Shown here piece after piece: positions 1 through 6,930 of a stretch of DNA of 12,522 bases. Both the position numbers and the translations under genes were made by a program. Position 1 is the stretch's first letter. Every line of letters starts with the position of its first letter. A model generated the notes under the pieces. That model was not told the DNA's origin. It worked only from the letters and a program-made list of their open reading frames with translations, and searched no databases. The DNA lies in the NCBI GenBank assembly GCA_902803125.1, contig CADCOZ010000073.1, positions 1 through 12,522 on the forward strand, written 5' to 3'. The stretch comes from an uncultured Ruminococcus sp. Its GTDB lineage: Bacteria > Bacillota > Clostridia > Oscillospirales > Acutalibacteraceae.

Positions 1-3
1 TCA

Positions 4-38
4 TTATTCGTTATTCTTTATTCTTTATTCTTTATTTC
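4..38 (+). repeat. Heptanucleotide tandem repeat (TTATTCT)n upstream of the tubulin-like gene
   Basis: Five consecutive 7-nt units are visible: TTATTCG, three exact TTATTCT copies, and a degenerate TTATTTC. The tract ends one base before the GGAGGAG ribosome-binding site of the first gene. It may continue left of the window, since position 1 is already close to the repeat. It lies in the likely 5' untranslated region or promoter spacer, so a change of copy number would alter spacing or leader structure and not the reading frame. Pyrimidine-rich leaders can also simply be unstructured translation enhancers. Confidence 0.85.
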
Positions 39-39
39 T

Positions 40-46
40 GGAGGAG
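40..46 (+). promoter_or_regulatory. Strong Shine-Dalgarno site of the tubulin-like gene
   Basis: GGAGGAG lies 6 nt upstream of the ATG at 53 and decides that start. An ATG at 48 is followed at once by a stop in its frame (ATG ATA TGA) and can be discarded. No sigma-70 -35/-10 pair is recognisable in positions 1-39, so the promoter is probably further left. Confidence 0.85.
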
Positions 47-52
47 TATGAT

Positions 53-3000
53 ATGATTTTATCTGAGAATGAAAGAACAAAACTGCAAAATATTTTTAGT
101 TTGGATAAGCATGGCGGCTTGTACTATGAAGGGTCCCGTATCCAGAAAAATCAGGCGACCCGCTGGCTGCTGGTGGGCATCGGCGGCATGGGAACCAGTA
201 CCCTGATTCGTATTAAGCACGAGGTGATGACCCGCATGAAGCTGCCGGAAGACGACCATTCACAGCTGCCCGGTGGTATCAAATTTTTGGCGATAGATAC
301 CAAAAACGGCGATTTGGAAAAAATGTTCTATGCCGATACCAAATTCGACCGCAGTGAAATACTCTATACCGGTTCGGAAACGCCGACTTCCCGCAGTTCA
401 TGGGACATCATTGTTAACGGGATGTATAATGACAGACGGAACGATGAGAACGGTTATGCCGGTTTCCTGCCCCCTCAGCGTGACGACCTCGGAAGGTTGC
501 CCACCAGTCCGGCGGCAGGTGAAAAACGATTGCTGGGACGTGTGGGTTTGTTTTATCATCAAGAGAGAGTCAAGAGCTTTGTGGATCAGGTTGTCCGGTC
601 ACTGGCGGCCGAAGCCGGCACGGTGCAAATTTGCCTGTTCGCCGGATTGGGCGGCGGCACCGGTTCCGGCTCTTTCATGGATGTTGCCTTTTTGCTCAAA
701 CAGTTGGCACCCGCCATTACAACCTCTGCCACACCGATATCCGCTTATCTGTTTTTGCCGGATCTACAGAATGAATCTGCCGGTAATAACGGACGAAAGA
801 GCAACGCATTCGCCGCTTTGAAGGAACTGGATCAGCTGGATGTGCTTGGCAGTCAGATTCCTTCTTATTGGTTCGGCAAAGGCATTACCCGCATTAACTG
901 CACCGACACACCTTTGGACTATTGCTATCTGATCAACAGCGTTGATGACGGCGGATTAACCCATGAAACCGAAGAGGTCATTACGGATGTGGCGGAAAGT
1001 GTGTTTGAACTGATTGCTGACCAAACAGATAACGGTGAAGGGGCGGGAGCCGGTATTTCGGCCATTCAGGATAATGCCACTAACTGGTTTGACCAGAATA
1101 GCGGTGCGGCCTCGTTCCCGGCCAATTACCGCTATATGTCCACCTGTTCAACGGTCAAGCGTATTCCGTATCTGGAAATCAACACCCTTGTGGTCAGTAA
1201 GATGTTTGAGGCCCTTTCCGGCGTGTGGAACAGAGTACCGACAGAGGAAGATATGGTAGCGGCCTTGAGGGAGCTTGGCTTTGGTAATGATTATCTCACC
1301 CCCGGATTGGACTTAAAGACCGGCATTGAACAGACACTCATGTTAATGATAGAAGAAAATACCTCTTCATCTGCGGAACTGTCCCGCAAGAGATTATTTA
1401 CACCGGGAAGATATCAGAAAATCGATATTTGGGATGACGGCATTATCGGTTATGAAAAAACACGGCCGTGGATGGATGCCTATCTGGCCACGAAGGAGTA
1501 TCAAACGGCACTGAACGCCAACTTTTCAGCCATGACCGGCTGTAAACTGGACAGCAGTACCAGAACGGTCAGTGACGGAGAAAACATCGGTACACTGGAA
1601 GGAAGATTAAAAACCTATATGCTCAATGCTTTGGCAGATGAGCACAGAGGGCCTGTTTATTTGCGCAATATTATCGGTTCTCCCTACTGCAATAATCTGA
1701 TCAACCTCTTTAACGGTATGAGCAGTTATTTTGCACGGATATCCGATCAGGAAGCCGCCGAAGCCAATTTAGCGGTTTCTGATGCCAACAACGGGTGCAA
1801 GACGATTTTTGCAAGACACAATCACAACAGAAGGAATATGGATGCCTTTTTACAGGCGGTGGACGATTGGCAGACCCATAAGCGATTGGCCGATAAGTAT
1901 TATTATATGGCCAAGCTGTGCGAAGTGATTGTCAAGGTGTATCAAAAATACTATGACCTGGTCATTGAGTTGCTGGCCGATACAGTGCTGACCGTAAAGG
2001 ATATTTTTGCCGCTAACTATGAAACCTTAAAAGCCAGAGAAGAGGGTTATCAGGAACACCCGGATAACAGTTTGCTGATTACTCCCATGAAATTTATTGA
2101 GAATCCGGCCTATCAGCCGACTTTTGATTCTTGTGTTGACCAAGCCAAAATCACCTTCCTTGCTTTCCTGCGGGACAATATGCGGGATTGGATCGGCACA
2201 CAAATCGCCCATACACAAAAGAGAGCGGATTGTATTCCACAAAGAGAACTCCGAGCGATCCATATTGACGAGAGTTTGTCCGGCTTTATCTCTCAGTTCC
2301 TTAATACCCTGTATCAAACCGTATCCATCGAACAGATTTATCAAAGCAAATATCCGACCAATTTTACGGAAGGCGTTCATAGAGAATTGACGGATATGTA
2401 TCAAAGCGTCCATCCGTTCTTCCACAAGAATGCATTGGATACAGCGGGTACGGTACAGGATTTTACGATTTTCTTTGTGCCGGCCACGAACAATCCGAAT
2501 ATAAAAACAGAGGCACAGAGCTGGCAGAGGAACCCCGAATATGTTAATAATGTTCAGATAATGTATAGTGCCGATGTCAGCCGCATTTCGGTGGTAAAGG
2601 TGGCCGAGGGCTATTCCATCATCAATAACGCCTGCGTAAAGGATTGGGAAAAAATCTATGAAACGTATCCCAGTGTGTCACAGCATATTGACTATCGCTG
2701 GAGAGAAGCGTTCCCCAGTCCCCGAACGGAAACCTCTTGGCAGGATGATACGGATCGCTGTCAGCATACCATCGACAGAAACGAAAAGTATCGTGAGATG
2801 TTCCGCTACTGCCGGCAGTATGGCGTGATTGTTCCTTCCGATGATCCTACGGACCCGCCGTTAACCGCCCTGCTGCACGTTGGGTTTGATCAATTTCTGG
2901 GGCAAACGCCGGAAGAATACCTTGACAGCGTGAAAATTTCCGGCGACACGATTGAGGCAAAAAAACGCTCTCTGGACATCATCTTTAAGAACATCTGGAG

Positions 3001-4114
3001 AAACGGCACCACCCCCGTTAAGTTAAGCGGTATGGGTACCTATAAAAATACCGCCAACAGCACCGATGAAGATCGGATGGAAAACATTCAGGAAACGACC
3101 CTGCTGAACTCCTATCTTTGTGACTGTATCGAGCGGGAATATCGCCTGCTGCAAAAATATGCGGCCTTAGCAGACAGTCTTACCCTGCCGGAATACTATA
3201 TTAAGGCATGGGTTTGCGGCATGATGGCCTACAGCAACAGCACCGGCCGCAGTATTTTGCATTCCAGAGATACGGAAAGACCTCTTTCGAAGGATGGCTC
3301 TATCCGCATGAACCGAGATGATTTTGATTATGCTCTTTACCAGCGTTTTGTCCCTGTGCTGAATGAAAAAATGAATGCGTCCAAAACGTGGAAGGAATGC
3401 ATTGATGAGCATTGGAACAATTCAATGGAAATCGAAAGCCGATTGGTTTTAGCGGGTCGACTGAAAACCAGAGTGAGTGCCTTTGTGGAAGCCAAAGAAA
3501 AGTATCTCCAAATGGCTCGTGAGGAACCGAATCCGAAGGAAAAAGTACACTACCTTCGTATTGCGAATTTTTATGAAACCGGCTTGATCTATGCCAATGA
3601 GATTCTCAGCGTATTGATTTCGGAAGCACCGCTTTACTATATCAAAGCGATGGTTTGTCAGCTGATGATTGTCAGCAAAGATAAGACAGCCTATCTGCTT
3701 CGTGTGAACAGTACCTGCCGTGAAAATCTTGCGGCCGTGTTAACGGCGGCGGAAACAGTATCGAAGGGAGATCCCCTGTTGGATTACAAGCTCTATACGT
3801 TTATCCAGCAGCTTTTGAAGCAAAAATCCCCTGACGGAAAGGTTTGGAGTGAGGTTATCAATGCCAACTGGACACAGCTGTTGGAAAGCATTGAAAAAGA
3901 CAACAGTGTTCTTTCCCTTGACAAAGGAGAAAGTCTGGCAGACAAAGCAAGGGTTCGTCTGGAGGAAAGACGCCATAAATTCCAGTCTGTTTTGAAGAAT
4001 GCACAGTTGGATAGCGATGAACGTTATTTCTATGAAGAAGGCATTCGCTATTGTAAGGAATTGCTTGATCAGATTGCGGTTGATACAGATGACGATGACC
4101 CTGAAGTTCTTTAA
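53..4114 (+). CDS. Tubulin/FtsZ-like GTP-binding protein (Tubulin_2-type) with a long helical C-terminal region
   Basis: This is a large cytoplasmic protein, with no signal peptide or membrane segment seen. Its N-terminal third carries tubulin/FtsZ nucleotide-binding signatures: a glycine-rich T1-like loop GIGGMGTST at residues 42-50, an acidic T2/T3-like turn IDTKNG near 81-86 (D82), and the hallmark T4 loop AGLGGGTGSG at 197-206 after a hydrophobic strand. A conserved-looking NAFAALKEL helix follows near 260-270, then the strand YCYLINS. This order matches the Pfam Tubulin_2 family. I could not find an FtsZ-type T7 catalytic motif. Roughly 950 residues follow, mostly helical in appearance, including a duplicated segment (about 1045-1127 and 1192-1280), and the protein ends in an acidic tail (DTDDDDPEVL). 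It is first in the five-gene operon. The likely role is a GTP-binding, possibly filament-forming, subunit working with the TRAFAC GTPase encoded downstream. The tubulin assignment is strong, the function inferred. Confidence 0.9.
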   Translation: MILSENERTKLQNIFSLDKHGGLYYEGSRIQKNQATRWLLVGIGGMGTSTLIRIKHEVMTRMKLPEDDHSQLPGGIKFLAIDTKNGDLEKMFYADTKFDRSEILYTGSETPTSRSSWDIIVNGMYNDRRNDENGYAGFLPPQRDDLGRLPTSPAAGEKRLLGRVGLFYHQERVKSFVDQVVRSLAAEAGTVQICLFAGLGGGTGSGSFMDVAFLLKQLAPAITTSATPISAYLFLPDLQNESAGNNGRKSNAFAALKELDQLDVLGSQIPSYWFGKGITRINCTDTPLDYCYLINSVDDGGLTHETEEVITDVAESVFELIADQTDNGEGAGAGISAIQDNATNWFDQNSGAASFPANYRYMSTCSTVKRIPYLEINTLVVSKMFEALSGVWNRVPTEEDMVAALRELGFGNDYLTPGLDLKTGIEQTLMLMIEENTSSSAELSRKRLFTPGRYQKIDIWDDGIIGYEKTRPWMDAYLATKEYQTALNANFSAMTGCKLDSSTRTVSDGENIGTLEGRLKTYMLNALADEHRGPVYLRNIIGSPYCNNLINLFNGMSSYFARISDQEAAEANLAVSDANNGCKTIFARHNHNRRNMDAFLQAVDDWQTHKRLADKYYYMAKLCEVIVKVYQKYYDLVIELLADTVLTVKDIFAANYETLKAREEGYQEHPDNSLLITPMKFIENPAYQPTFDSCVDQAKITFLAFLRDNMRDWIGTQIAHTQKRADCIPQRELRAIHIDESLSGFISQFLNTLYQTVSIEQIYQSKYPTNFTEGVHRELTDMYQSVHPFFHKNALDTAGTVQDFTIFFVPATNNPNIKTEAQSWQRNPEYVNNVQIMYSADVSRISVVKVAEGYSIINNACVKDWEKIYETYPSVSQHIDYRWREAFPSPRTETSWQDDTDRCQHTIDRNEKYREMFRYCRQYGVIVPSDDPTDPPLTALLHVGFDQFLGQTPEEYLDSVKISGDTIEAKKRSLDIIFKNIWRNGTTPVKLSGMGTYKNTANSTDEDRMENIQETTLLNSYLCDCIEREYRLLQKYAALADSLTLPEYYIKAWVCGMMAYSNSTGRSILHSRDTERPLSKDGSIRMNRDDFDYALYQRFVPVLNEKMNASKTWKECIDEHWNNSMEIESRLVLAGRLKTRVSAFVEAKEKYLQMAREEPNPKEKVHYLRIANFYETGLIYANEILSVLISEAPLYYIKAMVCQLMIVSKDKTAYLLRVNSTCRENLAAVLTAAETVSKGDPLLDYKLYTFIQQLLKQKSPDGKVWSEVINANWTQLLESIEKDNSVLSLDKGESLADKARVRLEERRHKFQSVLKNAQLDSDERYFYEEGIRYCKELLDQIAVDTDDDDPEVL

Positions 4115-4130
4115 CCCAAACGGACGAAGA

Positions 4131-4193
4131 TTCCTCTGACTGAACGCCAGCGCCCTTCTGATCGGAGGGCGTTGGCGGCTGACCGCAGAGGAA
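4131..4193 (+). repeat. Long imperfect hairpin in the gene 1/gene 2 spacer
   Basis: The inner stem pairs 4145-4158 with 4164-4177: 14 bp including two G-T wobbles, closed by a 5-nt TGATC loop. An outer stem pairs TTCCTCTG (4131-4138) with CAGAGGAA (4186-4193), with an asymmetric internal loop between the two. It begins 17 nt after the stop codon of the tubulin-like gene. No T-run follows on either strand, so it is not a canonical intrinsic terminator. It could stabilise the 3' end of the upstream message, mark a processing site, or belong to a palindromic repeat family. Confidence 0.7.
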
Positions 4194-4241
4194 AAAACTC
4201 ATGAAATATCAACACAAAAGTTTTTCAAAGGCTTGCGGAGT

Positions 4242-4336
4242 CCAGAGCCAAGCCTCTGGTGAGAGGTTTGGAGAGCAAAGCCCTCCAACAGCATTCCGTG
4301 GTGTTGGTGAAGAAAGCGATTTGAAGGAGGAATGCT
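4242..4336 (+). promoter_or_regulatory. Structured leader of gene 2 with overlapping hairpins that can mask its ribosome-binding site
   Basis: Several inverted repeats overlap so that they cannot all form at once: 4242-4247 with 4254-4259; 4248-4257 with 4262-4271 (10 bp, one G-T, GGTG loop); 4268-4276 with 4280-4288 (9 bp including an A-C mismatch); and 4285-4290 with 4302-4307. The loop of the last hairpin contains GCATTCC, which is complementary to GGAATGC at 4329-4335 and would cover the 3' half of the gene 2 Shine-Dalgarno site in a pseudoknot-like fold. It does not match any riboswitch class I recognise. Alternatively it is a dispersed hairpin-rich intergenic repeat with no switching role. 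Confidence 0.45.
4325..4330 (+). promoter_or_regulatory. Shine-Dalgarno site of the 607-residue unknown protein
   Basis: AGGAGG lies 9 nt upstream of the ATG at 4340 and selects that start over the in-frame ATG at 4367 (codon 10). Its last two bases are part of GGAATGCT (4329-4336), the exact complement of AGCATTCC at 4290-4297. Confidence 0.8.
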
Positions 4337-4339
4337 TTT

Positions 4340-6163
4340 ATGGATATTCGAGAAAAGGTTATTTCCATGGAAACTTCTGACACACACTTGACGGTTCATC
4401 GAAATCCGTTTCATTCGGATCGGGTGACCATTTACCTGATCATCAGCGGCGAGCCTGTTTCCCCAAACGATACGGATTTTGCGGAAACACAGCTGCTGAA
4501 GGCTTATCTGAAGGAATATTTTCTGACACAGAATGCATTATATCTTTCCTTGTCGGCCAAAGAAAATGATGGCGAAACGGTTTTTCAGCGTTTTGAAGAA
4601 CAGTACAATACGGCTATCAGGGACAACCAGCTCCGATATACCAGTTCTTTTGCGGTGGTGCCGGTGTTCATGCAGGGAGAACAGTTTCCGGAATCCCTTT
4701 GGCAGAACTTTCATCAATGGTTCAGCAAAATGCTGGTCTATATTTCACATCATGCCATCAATGATATCTGGCTGCCGGCGGTGCTGTTTTCAGGGCGTGA
4801 CTATTTCAAAAACGATGCGTTTATTCAAAAAATCCTGTCCAATGAGCAGCTCCTCAAAAGAAGCCTGCCGCTTTTGATACTCTATCCCCAAAACAGCCAC
4901 GGCTTTATTCCGCTGGAAAACCGCCTGAAAACGATTGCGGTGCTTTCACTCCTGCTGCCGTGTCAGACGAACAGTGTTTTCGGAAAAACAGGCGACCCCG
5001 ATATTCAATGCTATGCGGCACGGCTGATGACCATACGCAAGCCCAAAAACATGGAAAAACTTCTGCGAGCCAAAAGCCTGTTGGAATTCTTTGAAAAAGA
5101 TCCCGAAGATGCGGATAAACAGCTGAAGCAGTTGGGGGAAAAGCTATCCGAACTGTTATATGAAGTATGGGACAGGTTGGAAAGCCTGCCGTGTAAACGG
5201 GATAACGGCGGTAATCATTTGGCCTATGACAGTAAAACCATTAGCTTGGCTCCCTTTTACAGTATTCTGTTTGATAAGAATGCCGGCAGTGACCAAAAGC
5301 AGAAGAAACTGCGTTTCTTTGCCCAAAAATATTACCTGCGGTATCTGCCGTTGTACACTCCTTTGCTGAATGATATTGACTGCCGCAGCTTTTTCCGAAA
5401 ATATCAGGATAGCTACGGAAACTATCTGACCGGCCTGTCCTATCTCTTTGATGAGAGCTTACAGCAGTCACTTTTGAACAGGATAGCACCCCTTCAGCTG
5501 TCACAGAACCATATATTGCCGCAGGATCATGAAATCACGATTTATCTGACGGATTTGTCGAAAGAAATGACAAACCGCAGTACCGCATTTTATCAGAAAA
5601 TGTTCACAAATGCCTCTTGGTTCCTGAAAGCCAAAGAGCGTTTTTCCGGTTTGCAAAGCTGTCTGACCACCTTGAAAGAAAGCCTTGATGAACGTATTCG
5701 CTTTTACAGCGGCCTTGAAGGTTCTGTAGATACCTCCGGCATTCAATGGGGCGACAAGCACCGGAAAGAACTGATGGACGTATGGCTTGACCTGCTGTTT
5801 TCCGAAAAGTCAGAAGAGGATTTTGTGGACATCTTTTGTCAAAAGCTGTTTGAGATCGCAGGGTTCTCACAGGAAAGCATAACGGAGTATCTGCGGCATT
5901 TCGACCATCATATTGACAACGGGAAGGTGCTGAAATCGTGGCAAAAGCTGTTGGACGTTGATACAGCAGGGATTGCACCGGCTTCCGGTGTGGTGGAAGA
6001 AAACTATGTTATGTGCAGCAGTGCCTTAACGGGTAAAGAAGTTCTCGAAAAAATTCATCCTGTCAGCGAATTGATAGATACAAAAGAAATGCAGGACCGC
6101 ATTGAATTTGTTTTTCTGGACAGAGCGGGTAAATGGATCAGCACACAGGAGGGAAACAAATGA
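4340..6163 (+). CDS. Uncharacterised protein of the tubulin/GTPase operon
   Basis: I do not recognise the family. The 607-residue protein has no signal peptide and no clear membrane helix. The N-terminal 210 residues or so alternate hydrophobic strands and helices (IYLIISGEP near 31, SFAVVPVFMQGE near 102, IWLPAVLFSGRDYF near 140, LPLLILYPQ near 177), which suggests a Rossmann-like alpha/beta domain. It has no P-loop and no tubulin GGGTGSG motif, so nucleotide binding is not supported. The central part (about 230-480) looks helical and charged. The C-terminus returns to mixed strands (VMCSSALTG; IEFVFLDRAGKW). Its stop overlaps the start of the next gene (ATGA), indicating translational coupling. 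By position it is likely a structural or adaptor subunit of the same machine. A degenerate nucleotide-binding domain is possible but unproven. Confidence 0.85.
   Translation: MDIREKVISMETSDTHLTVHRNPFHSDRVTIYLIISGEPVSPNDTDFAETQLLKAYLKEYFLTQNALYLSLSAKENDGETVFQRFEEQYNTAIRDNQLRYTSSFAVVPVFMQGEQFPESLWQNFHQWFSKMLVYISHHAINDIWLPAVLFSGRDYFKNDAFIQKILSNEQLLKRSLPLLILYPQNSHGFIPLENRLKTIAVLSLLLPCQTNSVFGKTGDPDIQCYAARLMTIRKPKNMEKLLRAKSLLEFFEKDPEDADKQLKQLGEKLSELLYEVWDRLESLPCKRDNGGNHLAYDSKTISLAPFYSILFDKNAGSDQKQKKLRFFAQKYYLRYLPLYTPLLNDIDCRSFFRKYQDSYGNYLTGLSYLFDESLQQSLLNRIAPLQLSQNHILPQDHEITIYLTDLSKEMTNRSTAFYQKMFTNASWFLKAKERFSGLQSCLTTLKESLDERIRFYSGLEGSVDTSGIQWGDKHRKELMDVWLDLLFSEKSEEDFVDIFCQKLFEIAGFSQESITEYLRHFDHHIDNGKVLKSWQKLLDVDTAGIAPASGVVEENYVMCSSALTGKEVLEKIHPVSELIDTKEMQDRIEFVFLDRAGKWISTQEGNK
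6147..6152 (+). promoter_or_regulatory. Shine-Dalgarno site that fixes the gene 3 start
   Basis: AGGAGG lies inside the end of the preceding gene, 7 nt before the ATG at 6160. It argues against the longer in-frame start at 6133, which has no ribosome-binding site and would only add nine residues encoded by the site itself. Confidence 0.8.
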
Positions 6164-6924
6164 TTAAATTTGAAGATATCAATTGTGACTATGATGGAAG
6201 GGGTCGTTTTCGTTTTTCATGGGACAGAAAACAAAAAGATCCCTCTGTAACCAGAGTGATTCTCTTTGAGGTGACTGAAAAAGACCCGGACCTGTATAAC
6301 CTTTCCGATGCGAATCTTCAGCGGGCGAAGATTTCGGACGGCAGTGTGACCTTTCAAAGTGCGGCAGAGAGGGAACCGGAGCATCGCTTTATTATCCTGG
6401 CCGCAGGGGATAACCCTGCCTCTGACAGCAGCGATAAACCCGAGGCGATTGCTAAATGGTGTCGCGAACAGGGGATTGATAATCTGATTGTCAAGGGTAT
6501 CTCCATTGAAGGAACCTTATACTATCAGGTCAATCAGGCCGATGAATATGCAGCCAGTAACCTGTCGCTGGGTACCCGTTTAACGCCGCAAACCGGTCTG
6601 ACACTGCTGGAACTGACCTTGTATCCGCAGGAGGGCTTAGAGATTCCCCAAGGATACATATACTATTCCTACACCTTCAACGACCGCCCCTTTGACTTTA
6701 TGATCCCGCAAATCATTGATCAAGAAACCACCCTGCGTATTTATGTTCCGGACGGATTTGAAAACTTTGTGGTGAAGCAGGAACGATCAAAAATTGAGGT
6801 GCTGTATCAATATCCCGATGAAGATCAGCCGGCCGGCTGTTTCTTGGGCAGACTTTGGAAGAAGCTGCGGAGAAAAAAGCAGTCATCGACAGGCGATAAG
6901 AAAATATCGAAAAACAGGATGTGA
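6160..6924 (+). CDS. Small beta-strand-rich protein of the tubulin/GTPase operon
   Basis: This 254-residue protein belongs to no family I can name with confidence. The first 80 residues or so (GRGRFRFSWDRK, then SVTRVILFEV, then HRFIILAAG) have the strand spacing and conserved tryptophan of a fibronectin-III-like or related beta-sandwich. The remainder is also rich in short alternating strands (IYYSYTFNDRPFDFM; TTLRIYVPDGF; KIEVLYQY), suggesting a second beta domain. The C-terminus is strongly basic (RLWKKLRRKK, then KKISKNRM). There is no signal peptide, so a cytoplasmic scaffold or binding subunit is more likely than an exported adhesin. Its ATG overlaps the stop of the upstream gene, and the downstream GTPase starts 6 nt after its stop, so the three are probably made together. 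The fold call is tentative. Confidence 0.85.
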   Translation: MIKFEDINCDYDGRGRFRFSWDRKQKDPSVTRVILFEVTEKDPDLYNLSDANLQRAKISDGSVTFQSAAEREPEHRFIILAAGDNPASDSSDKPEAIAKWCREQGIDNLIVKGISIEGTLYYQVNQADEYAASNLSLGTRLTPQTGLTLLELTLYPQEGLEIPQGYIYYSYTFNDRPFDFMIPQIIDQETTLRIYVPDGFENFVVKQERSKIEVLYQYPDEDQPAGCFLGRLWKKLRRKKQSSTGDKKISKNRM

Positions 6925-6930
6925 GATTCT

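Noticed and set aside
4..38. CRISPR array reading of the heptamer tract
   Set aside because: The units are 7 nt and directly tandem, with no spacers.
330..821. Plus-strand open frame of 163 codons inside the tubulin-like gene
   Set aside because: It overlaps the GGGTGSG-encoding region in another frame, is rich in Cys/Pro/Arg as expected for a shadow frame, and shows no domain.
4201..4380. Open frame of 59 codons across the gene 1/gene 2 spacer, starting MKYQHKSFSKACG
   Set aside because: A fair AGAGG lies 9 nt upstream, but the composition follows the DNA hairpins, the frame overlaps the well-supported start of gene 2, and it resembles no protein I know. A role as a coupled upstream ORF cannot be excluded.
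6133..6159. Longer N-terminus for the beta-rich protein (start at 6133)
   Set aside because: The added nine residues are encoded by the AGGAGG site and its flanks, whereas the ATG at 6160 has ideal spacing.
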